Below the pieces are notes generated by a model. It made no database searches. It was not told the DNA's origin and saw nothing but the letters and a program-made list of their open reading frames with translations. A DNA stretch of 64,000 bases from JAJRRS01 sp965230275. Its GTDB lineage: Bacteria; Planctomycetota; Phycisphaerae; Phycisphaerales; Phycisphaeraceae. Of this stretch, positions 16,982 through 25,578 are shown piece by piece (the first letter of the stretch is position 1; every line of letters begins with the position of its first letter). The DNA is taken from positions 2,790,001 to 2,854,000 of the forward strand of contig CBDDKO010000002.1 in NCBI GenBank assembly GCA_965230275.1. Direction: 5' to 3'. A program made the translations under genes and the position numbers.

Positions 16982-17785
16982 TTAGCCGCCAAAGAGTTTG
17001 GCGATGGAGTCGATCACGTCGAGGAAGAAGTTGCTCTCACGGGCACGGAACCAGGTGAAGGGCAGGTCGGGGCTGCCGATGAACGGGCGCAGCACCCAGC
17101 TCATCTGTGCGCCGACCAGCGAGAAGACAATGACCCAGACGCGGAAGACGCTGCGGGCTTTGTCGGTGGTGGCGTAGCCGACCTGATCCAGCGCGGTGGT
17201 GGTGTCGGCTTCTTCGTCGTCGTTCTCATTAACGATCTGCGCCTCGTCGGCCTTGGGCGCGTCCAGCGCGATCTGCGCCAGGACGAGCCGGTGCAGCGTG
17301 CGCATCAGGAACGCCAGGCCGAGCATCCCGGCCAGCGCGGCGACGGCGACGTTCAGCAACTTCATGAACGGGTAGCTCTCCGTGCTGACGCTGAAGAACA
17401 CGACGATCGGCCCGAACGACGCGAGCACCGCCATCATCACACCGATCATCGACACGAGCAGGCGGATGACCGACAGGATCGACAGCCGGGACCCGACCAG
17501 CGCGTTGAAGACGTAGAGCGAAGGCAGCGTGACTAACAACGTCAGGAAGAACAGCAGCGGGGTCTTGACGGCGCTGGCGAGCATCTGCATGTAGGCGTCT
17601 TCGCTCGCCCCGCCGGTGCGGATCACGGCGTAGGCGCCCATGCACACGCCGTAGGTCGCGCCGAGGATCAGGATCACGACGGTCAGGCCGGCGACCGGCG
17701 TTTCGATCCGTCCTTCTTTAAGGGCCGACATCTTGGTCGCGTCGCCGCGCAGGACGCCGTCGAGCTGTTTGAACCATCTGATCAT
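16982..17785 (-). CDS. Multi-pass membrane protein (paralogue B)
   Basis: A 267-residue protein with about six membrane helices and an acidic cytoplasmic loop (ADEAQIVNENDDEEADTTT near residue 190) that paralogue A lacks. Shared landmarks: YGVCMGAYA, LASAVKTPLLF, LPSLYVFNALVGS and SWVLRPFIGSPD. First gene of the two-gene operon. The pair could form a heteromeric membrane complex. I do not assign a function. Confidence 0.72.
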   Translation of the reverse strand: MIRWFKQLDGVLRGDATKMSALKEGRIETPVAGLTVVILILGATYGVCMGAYAVIRTGGASEDAYMQMLASAVKTPLLFFLTLLVTLPSLYVFNALVGSRLSILSVIRLLVSMIGVMMAVLASFGPIVVFFSVSTESYPFMKLLNVAVAALAGMLGLAFLMRTLHRLVLAQIALDAPKADEAQIVNENDDEEADTTTALDQVGYATTDKARSVFRVWVIVFSLVGAQMSWVLRPFIGSPDLPFTWFRARESNFFLDVIDSIAKLFGG

Positions 17786-18047
17786 TGAATGCCTCCAGAC
17801 ATGCGTACCCCCGCATCAAACGTAAGCGGCTTGATTGTGGTTGGCCCGAAGTGTGTGAACCGGTCGTATCGAAGTCCCGGGGCCTGATGACATCATCCGG
17901 TACCTGGTGTCGGTACGCAAGGGCTCGGCCGTGGGTTCTGCTGCGGGTAGGGTTGGGGCGACTCTTTTGTTGCGGTTGGCGGATTGCCGTGCGGCGGCTG
18001 CGGGACTACCCTATGCCCGGCTCCGATCAAAGCCCTGACCCTTGGGT

Positions 18048-18068
18048 CCCATGGACAGAGTCCATGGG
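18048..18068 (+). promoter_or_regulatory. Hairpin in the ffh leader
   Basis: CCCATGGAC-AGA-GTCCATGGG, a perfect 9-bp stem ending 15 bases before the ffh ATG and just upstream of the AAGGA ribosome site. No T-run follows, so a role in translation or mRNA stability is more likely than termination. The gap 17786-18047 upstream shows no other gene; no SRP RNA core was seen there. Confidence 0.5.
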
Positions 18069-18083
18069 CTTCGAAGGATCAAC

Positions 18084-19604
18084 ATGTTTACCAATCTAAG
18101 TGATAAGTTTGAGGGCGCGCTGCGCAAGCTGTCCGGGCGCGGGAAGATCAGTGAGGCGAACGTCCGCGAGGCGATGGACGAGGTGCGCGAGGCGCTACTC
18201 GAGGCGGACGTGCATTACGAGGTCGTCGAGGATTTTACTGAGTCTGTGCTGAAGCAGGCGGTGGGCGAAGAGGTGTTGACCTCGCTCAAGCCGGCGCAGC
18301 AGATGATCAAGATCGTCAACGACGAGCTGGTCCGTGTGCTGGGCGGGGAGGACGACGACACGAGCGCCGACCCGACCGCGCCGGAAGTGCCGCCGATCAT
18401 GTACGTCTCGCCCGGGCCGACGGTCATCATGATGGCGGGGCTGCAGGGGTCGGGGAAGACGACGACGTGCGGCAAGCTGGCGGGGTATCTCAAGAAGCGC
18501 GACAAGAAGGTGATGCTCTGCGCGGCGGACCTTCAACGGCCGGCGGCGGTGACGCAGCTGGAGGTGCTGAGCAAGCAGGTGCAGGAAGAGGCGCCGGGCT
18601 CCGGGAGCGTGCATTTTTATGCTGAGCCCGACAAGGTTGCTGCGTACGGCAAGGCGGTCGGCGCGGCGGTGACGGTCTGTAAGAACGCGCTCAAGGCGGC
18701 GCGGGACACGGACTGCGACGTGCTGATTCTCGACACAGCCGGCCGGCTGCACGTCAACGATGACCTGATGGGCGAGCTCCGACAGGTGAACACGGCGGTA
18801 CAACCGCACCAGATCTATCTCGTCATCGACGCGATGACCGGGCAGGACGCGGTCAACTCCGCCAAGGCGTTTAACGATCAGCTGGAACTCGACGGCGTGA
18901 TCCTCACCAAGTTCGACTCCGACACGCGCGGCGGTGCCGCTCTTTCCGTCAAGTCGATCACGGGTAAGCCGATCAAGTTTATCGGCGTCGGCGAGAAGCT
19001 CGATGCGCTCGAGGCGTTCCACCCCCGACGGATCGCGTCGCGGATCCTCGGCATGGGCGACATCGTCAGCCTGGTTGAAAAAGCACAGGAGCAGGTCAGC
19101 GAGGAAGAAGCGCTGGCGATGCAGGACAAGATCGCGCAGGGCAAGATGACGATGGACGACTTCCTCAAGCAGCTGCGCATGATGCGGCGGATGGGCTCGA
19201 TGAAGTCACTCCTTGGTATGCTTCCGGGGGTCGGCAGTCAGCTGAAGGACATCAACCTCGACGACAAGGAGATCGACCGCACCGAGGCGATCATCCAATC
19301 CATGACCGTCGAGGAGCGCAAGGACATCGACGTGCTGACCGCGAGTCGGCGTCGGCGCGTCGCCAAGGGCTCGGGCACAGACCAGCAGGCGGTCGGCAAG
19401 CTGGTCAAGGGCTTCGAGATGGTCTCGAAGATGGGCAAGCAGATGTCCGGCATGGGGGCGCTCGGGAAGATGAAGGCGATGCGCGGCATGGACCCGGCGG
19501 CGATGGCCCCCGGCATGGGGATGGGCGGGATGCCGAAGATGAAGGGCTCGACCAAGGCCCAGCAGAAGCCCAAGTTCAAGCAGCGCAAGCGCAAGCGGCG
19601 ATAA
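18084..19604 (+). CDS. ffh: Signal recognition particle protein Ffh
   Basis: 506 residues. N domain (MFTNLSDKFEGALRKLSGRGKISEANV), then the G domain with GLQGSGKTTTCGKLAG (P loop), DLQRPAAVTQL, DTAGRLHVND and TKFDSDTRGGAALS, then the methionine-rich M domain from about residue 320 (FLKQLRMMRRMGSMKSLLGMLPG) that binds SRP RNA and signal peptides. The tail is rich in Met, Gly and Lys and ends KFKQRKRKRR. There is a small insert after residue 90 (GGEDDDTSADPTAPEVPP). I chose the ATG at 18084 with AAGGA upstream; the frame is open to 18042 but without family similarity. Confidence 0.96.
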   Translation: MFTNLSDKFEGALRKLSGRGKISEANVREAMDEVREALLEADVHYEVVEDFTESVLKQAVGEEVLTSLKPAQQMIKIVNDELVRVLGGEDDDTSADPTAPEVPPIMYVSPGPTVIMMAGLQGSGKTTTCGKLAGYLKKRDKKVMLCAADLQRPAAVTQLEVLSKQVQEEAPGSGSVHFYAEPDKVAAYGKAVGAAVTVCKNALKAARDTDCDVLILDTAGRLHVNDDLMGELRQVNTAVQPHQIYLVIDAMTGQDAVNSAKAFNDQLELDGVILTKFDSDTRGGAALSVKSITGKPIKFIGVGEKLDALEAFHPRRIASRILGMGDIVSLVEKAQEQVSEEEALAMQDKIAQGKMTMDDFLKQLRMMRRMGSMKSLLGMLPGVGSQLKDINLDDKEIDRTEAIIQSMTVEERKDIDVLTASRRRRVAKGSGTDQQAVGKLVKGFEMVSKMGKQMSGMGALGKMKAMRGMDPAAMAPGMGMGGMPKMKGSTKAQQKPKFKQRKRKRR

Positions 19605-19614
19605 GGGGGCAACC

Positions 19615-20205
19615 GTGACCAGCCAGACGGCACAATCAATCGTCCTGGGGATCAGCGCGGTGGCTGGGCTCGTGTGGCTGGCGGGGTTGTTTTTGTGGTG
19701 GAAGACCAAGGCCCCGAAGCAGCCCGAGCCCTTCGAGCGCAGGTTGCCGGGCAAGGGCATGGTGGACGTGCGTGATTCGTTGTCACGCGCCGCTGCGCTG
19801 ATGGTTCCGCCCTGGGAGTTGGAGGGCGGTGACGAGGCCGGCGCGGTGTTCACGATATCGATCGCGGGCCGACCCGAAGTGCTGGTCGAGGTTCGTCAGG
19901 ACACGGACGGCGAGACCATGGCGACGGCCCAGCTGACGCCGCGTCAATCGCCCGGCTGGTACCGATGGCTGATGTCTGTCTGGCTGTTGGTGCTGATCCC
20001 GGCTGTCACCGTGGTCGGCGCGACGTTGCTGCTGACTTATGTCGTGCCGCACCCGAGCTCGAATGTGCGGGGCCAGACGCTGCAGATGGCCCAGGTCGCT
20101 CACTTTCTCTGGCCGCCTTTCCTCTTCTGGGGGATCCGCCAGGGCCTGTTCAAGCTGGCCCGGCAGCAGTGCCAGCGGTTCCTGACGACGTTGGAGCTGC
20201 TCTGA
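19615..20205 (+). CDS. Hypothetical membrane protein, 196 aa
   Basis: Starts at a GTG at 19615 with GGGGG four to eight bases upstream, ten bases after ffh, so it is probably co-transcribed. One N-terminal helix (IVLGISAVAGLVWLAGLFLWW), a soluble middle, and two C-terminal hydrophobic helices (about residues 118-140 and 160-180). I do not recognise a domain. Confidence 0.65.
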   Translation: MTSQTAQSIVLGISAVAGLVWLAGLFLWWKTKAPKQPEPFERRLPGKGMVDVRDSLSRAAALMVPPWELEGGDEAGAVFTISIAGRPEVLVEVRQDTDGETMATAQLTPRQSPGWYRWLMSVWLLVLIPAVTVVGATLLLTYVVPHPSSNVRGQTLQMAQVAHFLWPPFLFWGIRQGLFKLARQQCQRFLTTLELL

Positions 20206-20215
20206 CAGCCGATTA

Positions 20216-20244
20216 TTGTATACCCCAGCGAGTGCCGATATAGT
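20216..20244 (+). promoter_or_regulatory. Sigma-70-type promoter of valS leader
   Basis: TTGTAT (20216-20221), a 17-base spacer, TATAGT (20239-20244). The predicted start is about 20251, within two bases of the leader ATG at 20253, as in the ileS leader. Confidence 0.5.
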
Positions 20245-20252
20245 TATAAGCA

Positions 20253-20294
20253 ATGGAAATGAAAACGCCTACTACCAGCGTCGCCGTTAGCTGA
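20253..20294 (+). CDS. Possible valS leader peptide, 13 aa
   Basis: ATG...TGA reading MEMKTPTTSVAVS, with two valine codons (GTC, GTT) near its end. It is followed at once by a small hairpin (GGGG-ACGA-CCCC, 20295-20306) and further pairing segments. Same layout as the ileS leader: promoter, near-leaderless short ORF with cognate codons, then the synthetase. A terminator with a T-run is not evident, so the mechanism would have to differ. Confidence 0.4.
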   Translation: MEMKTPTTSVAVS

Positions 20295-20384
20295 GGGGAC
20301 GACCCCCACCACTTCTTCTGCGGTCCCATGCGGGATCGGCAGCCGTGATCCTTACATCCCTAATAATCTCGTTGGGCCCGTTCA

Positions 20385-20420
20385 GACCCGCGGCAGCTTC
20401 GCAGCCTGCGGCTTGGGCCC
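20385..20420. repeat. REP family A, single unit
   Basis: GACCCGCGGCAGCTTCGCAG...GGCTTGGGCCC in the valS leader region, the same unit that flanks the RAYT at 4750. A solitary copy dispersed from its transposase. Confidence 0.8.
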
Positions 20421-20472
20421 TCAGTAGAAGCCTTCGATCCGAAGTCATCCCTCATCCATCATAGATTCCATA

Positions 20473-23400
20473 ATGACTACCACACCCCCCACCACCGAAC
20501 TGGCTAAGCAGTACCGCCCTGAAGACGTGGAAGCCGAAGTTGCCAAACGTTGGACCGACGCCAACGCTTTTCACGCGGAACCCGACCGAGACAACACTTC
20601 CGGGGGTCAGCCCTACTCCATCGTCATCCCCCCGCCGAACGTCACCGCGGCGCTGCACATGGGCCATGCGCTGAACAACACGCTGCAGGACATCCTGATC
20701 CGCTGGCACCGGATGCTCGGGGACAACACGCTGTGGATGCCGGGCACGGACCACGCGGGGATCGCCACGCAGACGGTCGTGGATAAACGTCTGCAGGCCG
20801 AGGGGCAGCCGGCGCTGAAGGATTACAAGAAGCTCGAAGCCGAGGGTGAAGGCGGCCGCGAGCAGTTCATCGAGAAGGTGCAGGCCTGGAAGGATGAGTA
20901 CGAAGGCGTCATCACCGGGCAGCTGCAGTCCATGGGCTGTTCGTGTGACTGGGATCGTCAGCGGTTCACGATGGACGACCAGTGCGCCAAGGCGGTGCGC
21001 GAGGCGTTCTTCCGGCTGTTTAAAGACGGGCTGATCTATCGCGGCAAGCGGCTGGTGAACTGGGACCCGGTGACGCAGACGGCACTCGCTGATGACGAGG
21101 TCGAGATGCAGGACGTGGACGGTCACTTCTGGTACATGAAGTACCCCGTCATCGACGACGACGGCAAGCCGACCGGCGAACACGTGACGGTGGCGACGAC
21201 CCGCCCCGAGACGATGCTCGGCGACACGGCTGTGGCGGTGAACCCGCGCGACACCGAGCGGGGCAGGTTCATCGGTAAGCGGGTGGAGCTGCCGATCGTC
21301 GGCCGACGCATCCCCGTGATCGGCGATGAGTACGTGGTGATCCCGGACCCCGAGAGCGATGATTCCAAGGCGCGGATGGCCAGCGGTTTCCTGAAGGTGA
21401 CGCCGGCGCATGACCCGAACGACTGGGAGATCGGCCAGCGTCATGCGCTGGACGTGGTCAACGTGATGGGACCGGACGCGTCGATCTCGCGCGAGCACGG
21501 CTGGGATGACTTTGATCGGTGGCTTCACGGCTCGTTCGCCGACAAGGAAACACTGTTCTCGCTGTTAGATCAATCGCGCGAGCAGGCGCGCAAGACGGTG
21601 GTGCGCTGGTTTGAGAATCACGACCTGATGGAAGAGATCAAGCCTTACCGCCACGCGGTCGGTCATAGTTACCGTTCGCACGTGCCGGTGGAGCCTTACC
21701 TGAGCGATCAGTGGTACGTGAAGGTGACGGACGACCGTCTGCGCGGCGCGGCGATCGACGCGATGGTCAAGGAGCAGCGCGGCGAGTTGGCCGAGCCTTA
21801 TCTGTACGACCGCAAGCTGTCGCGTGAGCAGATCGCCGAGGATGCGCCGGACAAGCTGCGGGCCGAGGACGCCGACTGGCACGACCAGCTGCGCTTCTAC
21901 CCCGAACGCTACGCCAAGACCTTCCAGAACTGGCATGAAAACCTCCGCGACTGGTGCATCTCCCGCCAACTCTGGTGGGGGCATCGGATACCGGTGTGGA
22001 GCAGTATTCTCTCTGATCGGTGCGGGGGTCTTGTTGACGCACTACATGATGATGGATCCGTTTCGGATGACCTCAAGAGAACAATCGAATCTCATGAGCG
22101 TTTCTTTGAAGCCTGTGGTGTCTTAAAAGACGTGTGTATTCAGCCAGAAAGCGACACGATTCAGACATGGCTAAATCTTTGTGCTCGAACGGAACAAGCT
22201 GAGCGAGCCATTGATCTGTTAAACGCATGTTATAGGATGAAGCCAACGAAACCGTTTGACTTTGATCCGGACGCGATCGAATTAGGCAAGCAAGTTGCTT
22301 GTGAGATTGAAGCACCTTATCGCCAAGACCCCGACGTCCTGGACACCTGGTTCAGTAGTGGTTTGTGGCCCCTATCGACGATGGGTTGGCCGGAGGATAC
22401 ACCCGAACTACGAACCTGGAACCCGACGGATGTGCTTTGCACGGCCCGGGAGATCATCACGCTGTGGGTGTCGCGGATGGTGATGTTTAATACGTATCTC
22501 TACGGCAAGCTGCCGTTCAGGGACGTGTTTATCCACGCGATGATCCAGGACGGGCACGGGCAGAAGATGAGCAAGTCGCTCGGCAACGGCGTGGACCCGA
22601 ATGACATCATTCATAGCCACGGCTCGGACGCGATGCGGTTCACGCTGACGAGCATGACGACGCAGACGCAGGACGTGCGGATGCCGGTGGACATGGTGTG
22701 TCCGCATACGCAGAAGATGTTTACGCCCAAGTTCATCACGACGGGTTCACATCAGTCGAAGGTGGCGGCCCCGCTGCAGGATTCGCCGTTTGCCAAGGGT
22801 AAAAAGATGACGTCGAGCTTCGGGCTGGCGTCGGGTCAGGCGAAGCCGACTGCTTCCGGGGGTGATGCGCCGCTTGCGCGCAACACCAGTGAGAAGTTCG
22901 ACTACGGGCGCAACTTCGCGAACAAGCTGTGGAACGCGACGCGGTTTGCGTTAGCGAAACTCGAAGAGGCGGATGAATCGCAGGCGTCGGACGCAGCGCA
23001 GATGAACCTGGCGGATAAGTGGATTCTTTCTCGTGCGGTCAGGACGCTGGCGGATGTGGACGAGGCGCTTGGGAAGTATGACTTCCACAACTACGCGGGG
23101 CGGCTGTATCAGTTCGTGTGGAATGATGTGTGCGACTGGTATATCGAGGCGGTGAAGCCGACGATCTCGACGCCGGCGGGCGCGAAGAGCCGGCAGGTGT
23201 TGGCGACCGTGCTGGACGTGTCTTTGCGGATGTTGCACCCGGCGATGCCGTTTATCACCGAGCGCTTGTGGGAGGCCCTGAGTGCGGTCGCGCCGAAGCG
23301 CGGGGTGCGCGGGCTTGATCCCGAGGAGAACGATCTGCTGGTGACGGCGAAGTGGCCGGAGGCGGACCGTGCGGTGATCGACCTGCAGGCGGAGGAGCTG

Positions 23401-23853
23401 TTCGAGCGTTTGCGGACGCTGGTGACGATGATCCGTGAGGTGCGGACGTCGAACAAGGTGCCGCCGCGGGAGACGGTGGAGGTGAGCGTGAAGCTGGCTG
23501 AGGAGATCGCCGGTCAGGTCGGCGGGAACAAGGGGCTGATCGAGTCGCTGGCGAATGTGAAGGTGTTGGCGGTCGGTGCGGATATTGAGAAGCCGGGCGA
23601 CGCGGCGGTGATCGTTCGTCCGCTTGCCGAGGTGTACCTGCATAACCAGCTGGACGCCGATGCTGAGAAGACGCGGCTGACCAAGCACCTGTCGGACGTG
23701 ACCGGGCAGATCAAGAACCTCGAAGGGCGCTTGAGCAACGAGAAGTACGTCAGCAAGGCCCCGGCCCACCTGGTGCAGGAGTCGCGCGACAAACTGGCGG
23801 GGTTGAAGCGCGAGCAGGAGGCGGTGCAGAAGCAGCTGGGTGAACTGGGGTGA
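20473..23853 (+). CDS. valS: Valine--tRNA ligase
   Basis: Class Ia valyl-tRNA synthetase of 1126 residues, longer than the usual 880-950. HIGH is PPNVTAALHMGHALNN near residue 58, KMSKS is QKMSKSLGNG near residue 696, and the C-terminal coiled-coil arm runs from about 1055. Two insertions explain the length. Residues about 509-619 (22000-22330) separate GHRIPVW from DPDVLDTWFSS and are coded by distinctly A/T-richer codons. Residues about 738-810 hold a Lys/Ser/Gly-rich stretch starting VCPHTQKMF, perhaps a decayed zinc ribbon, and containing the ACTTCCGGGGG-type unit seen elsewhere. Catalytic motifs are intact, so the enzyme should work. Confidence 0.96.
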   Translation: MTTTPPTTELAKQYRPEDVEAEVAKRWTDANAFHAEPDRDNTSGGQPYSIVIPPPNVTAALHMGHALNNTLQDILIRWHRMLGDNTLWMPGTDHAGIATQTVVDKRLQAEGQPALKDYKKLEAEGEGGREQFIEKVQAWKDEYEGVITGQLQSMGCSCDWDRQRFTMDDQCAKAVREAFFRLFKDGLIYRGKRLVNWDPVTQTALADDEVEMQDVDGHFWYMKYPVIDDDGKPTGEHVTVATTRPETMLGDTAVAVNPRDTERGRFIGKRVELPIVGRRIPVIGDEYVVIPDPESDDSKARMASGFLKVTPAHDPNDWEIGQRHALDVVNVMGPDASISREHGWDDFDRWLHGSFADKETLFSLLDQSREQARKTVVRWFENHDLMEEIKPYRHAVGHSYRSHVPVEPYLSDQWYVKVTDDRLRGAAIDAMVKEQRGELAEPYLYDRKLSREQIAEDAPDKLRAEDADWHDQLRFYPERYAKTFQNWHENLRDWCISRQLWWGHRIPVWSSILSDRCGGLVDALHDDGSVSDDLKRTIESHERFFEACGVLKDVCIQPESDTIQTWLNLCARTEQAERAIDLLNACYRMKPTKPFDFDPDAIELGKQVACEIEAPYRQDPDVLDTWFSSGLWPLSTMGWPEDTPELRTWNPTDVLCTAREIITLWVSRMVMFNTYLYGKLPFRDVFIHAMIQDGHGQKMSKSLGNGVDPNDIIHSHGSDAMRFTLTSMTTQTQDVRMPVDMVCPHTQKMFTPKFITTGSHQSKVAAPLQDSPFAKGKKMTSSFGLASGQAKPTASGGDAPLARNTSEKFDYGRNFANKLWNATRFALAKLEEADESQASDAAQMNLADKWILSRAVRTLADVDEALGKYDFHNYAGRLYQFVWNDVCDWYIEAVKPTISTPAGAKSRQVLATVLDVSLRMLHPAMPFITERLWEALSAVAPKRGVRGLDPEENDLLVTAKWPEADRAVIDLQAEELFERLRTLVTMIREVRTSNKVPPRETVEVSVKLAEEIAGQVGGNKGLIESLANVKVLAVGADIEKPGDAAVIVRPLAEVYLHNQLDADAEKTRLTKHLSDVTGQIKNLEGRLSNEKYVSKAPAHLVQESRDKLAGLKREQEAVQKQLGELG

Positions 23854-23866
23854 GGGATGATATGCA

Positions 23867-23965
23867 CCCCGGCCAAGGCCTGCGGCCATGACCGGGCTTT
23901 GGTGTCTGGATAATCTGTGCGTATGTGTTTAAAGCCCGGTCATGAGGCGCAGCCGCTTGGCGGGG
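23867..23965. repeat. REP family B, inverted pair
   Basis: CCCCGGCCAAGGCCTGCGGC...ACCGGGCTTTGG followed by a reverse copy AAAGCCCGGTCATG...GGCGGGG. This family is unrelated in sequence to family A. It lies just downstream of the second RAYT gene. Confidence 0.85.
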
Positions 23966-23971
23966 GTTTTC

Positions 23972-24496
23972 TTACGTACCGTTGTCACGGTAGGTCCACA
24001 CCCATGCGCCTTGATCTTTGTGCTTGACGATGTAGTTGAATGTGTTGATTTGATGGGCCTTGTCTTTTATGGGCTTGATGCCGCATCCCTTGGCCCAGAT
24101 TTTCCCGGGCAATTCATCACGTACAGCCCATGAGGCTTTGCGTTTGATCCGGCCGAGCTCGGCGGCGGCTCCGGTGCGTGGCAGCTCGATCAGCAGGTGT
24201 ACGTGCATCGGTGCGACGCTGACGGCGTTGATGCGGTGACCAATTTGATGGGCGTGTGTGGTGATGGCTTCCCCGACTGTGGGCAGGAGGCGGTTGGGGA
24301 GGTGGATCGCGCTGGGTGACAGTTGCTTGCTGAAGTGGAGCAGCTGTTTGTGTTCGCCGGGTGGGGGTGGGTTTCGGTGATGGCCTGAGGAGTGGATCTT
24401 GTGGTGTTTGGTGCGGAAGCCACGGGGGTCGCCGGGGAGCCAGGAACCGTGGGTGCCGAAGGTGATGTGGTACCAGTGGGTTCCCGGGGCAGGCAT
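23972..24496 (-). CDS. REP-associated tyrosine transposase (RAYT), family B
   Basis: A 174-residue homologue of the RAYT at 4750: WYHITFGTHGSWLPGDPRGF, HSSGHHRNPPPPGEH, the HUH motif as HVHLLIEL, and NTFNYIVKHKDQGAWVW. I chose the ATG at 24496 by alignment with the first RAYT. REP family B units lie on both sides (23867-23965 and 24541-24658), so each RAYT in this window sits with its own REP family. Confidence 0.87.
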   Translation of the reverse strand: MPAPGTHWYHITFGTHGSWLPGDPRGFRTKHHKIHSSGHHRNPPPPGEHKQLLHFSKQLSPSAIHLPNRLLPTVGEAITTHAHQIGHRINAVSVAPMHVHLLIELPRTGAAAELGRIKRKASWAVRDELPGKIWAKGCGIKPIKDKAHQINTFNYIVKHKDQGAWVWTYRDNGT

Positions 24497-24540
24497 GGTT
24501 CGATGATATGGGGTGAGTGGGACTTCGTAAATGGTGATGA

Positions 24541-24658
24541 TTACCCCGGCCAAGCGGCTACGCCGCATGACCGGGCTTTGATGTGGGGGGACCATATGAC
24601 CGGGCTTTGTGGGGATAGAAGATCAAGCCCGGCCATGGCCTGTAGGGCCTTGGGCGGC
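24541..24658. repeat. REP family B cluster
   Basis: Three partial or full units: one running from CCCCGGCCAAGC to GACCGGGCTTTG, then a short ATGACCGGGCTTTG copy, and finally an inverted copy from AAGCCCGGCC to GCCTTGGGC. It fills the gap between the RAYT and recO. Confidence 0.8.
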
Positions 24659-24680
24659 GTGCATGCGGTAAGATGCACGG

Positions 24681-25421
24681 ATGCCGCGGTTCAAGGATCA
24701 GGGTATTTGCATTCGGCACATCGACTGGTCGGAGACCAGCCAGGTGGTGGTGTTGCTGACGGCGGAGCACGGGAAGCTGCGCGGGCTTGCTAAAGGATCG
24801 AAGCGGCAGAGCCCGAGCAGTGTGCAGCGGTTTTCGGGGGGGATTGAACTCTTGACGCAAGGGCAGGTCGTGGCGGTGACCAAACGCACGGCGGAGCTGG
24901 CGACGATCACCGAGTGGGATTTACAGAACGACTATCACTTCCTCCGGGGAAACTTCCGGGGGCAGCGGCTGGCGATGTATGCGGCGGATGTGTGTAACGC
25001 GATGCTGGCGGATGAGGATGCGCACCCGGGGGCGTTCACAGCGATGTCGTTATTCCTCGATGCGCTGAAGGACAAGGCCGGGCGGGCCGAAGCGCTGCTG
25101 CGGTTTCAGTGGGAATTGCTGAGTGACTGCGGGTATCGGCCGGAGCTCGAGACGGACGTGCGCAAGGGTGGGGCGCTTGGGAAAGAGCGGGCGTATACGT
25201 TCGACCCGGTGGCGGGCGGGCTGACGGTGGAGAACGGGATCGATGATTGGCGGGTGCGCAGTTCGACGGTGAAGCTGCTGCGGGCGCTGATGAACGGCGA
25301 GACGGTTGACGGGGCGGCGGCGGATTCTTTGAAGCGGGCGAACAAGCTGCTGTGTGTGTATGTGCGGGCGATCCTGGATAAGGAGCTGCCGACGATGGGG
25401 GTGGTGTTGAATGGGGGGTGA
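24681..25421 (+). CDS. recO: DNA repair protein RecO
   Basis: 246 residues. The N-terminal OB fold (ICIRHIDWSETSQVVVLLTAEHGKLRGLAKGSKR) that binds single-stranded DNA is followed by the helical domain (LAMYAADVCNAMLADEDAHPGAFTAMSLFLDAL). RecO loads RecA with RecR in gap repair. The cysteine zinc site present in many RecO proteins is absent here (residues about 150-175 have no CxxC), a variation known in the family. Flanked by REP family B units on both sides. Confidence 0.9.
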   Translation: MPRFKDQGICIRHIDWSETSQVVVLLTAEHGKLRGLAKGSKRQSPSSVQRFSGGIELLTQGQVVAVTKRTAELATITEWDLQNDYHFLRGNFRGQRLAMYAADVCNAMLADEDAHPGAFTAMSLFLDALKDKAGRAEALLRFQWELLSDCGYRPELETDVRKGGALGKERAYTFDPVAGGLTVENGIDDWRVRSSTVKLLRALMNGETVDGAAADSLKRANKLLCVYVRAILDKELPTMGVVLNGG

Positions 25422-25516
25422 TCCCGGCCAAGGCCTGCGGCCATGACCGGGCTTTGGGGGGGAGTGTGCTTCGGGGGATGACCCGCGGCAGCTTCGCAGC
25501 CTGCGGCTTTGGGGGT
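25422..25516. repeat. REP family B unit next to REP family A unit
   Basis: A family B unit (25422-25457, ATCCCGGCCAAGGCCTGCGG...) is followed 21 bases later by a family A unit (25479-25516, GACCCGCGGCAGCTTCGCAG...). Both target families have therefore settled in the same short intergenic gap downstream of recO. Confidence 0.82.
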
Positions 25517-25578
25517 TTAATCTGATCTTATGCTCAGACCTCAGACCTCGAGCTTCAAGACTCACACCTCACGCCTTC

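Noticed and set aside
17786..18047. SRP (4.5S) RNA gene next to ffh
   Set aside because: The conserved GGAAGG...AGCAGCC core of SRP RNA is not present; only a hairpin near the ffh start stands out.
20452..21528. 358-codon open frame antisense to valS
   Set aside because: Arg/His/Val-rich shadow of valS coding sequence.
23867..25516. CRISPR array
   Set aside because: The repeats are palindromic REP units in alternating orientation with irregular spacing and no cas genes.
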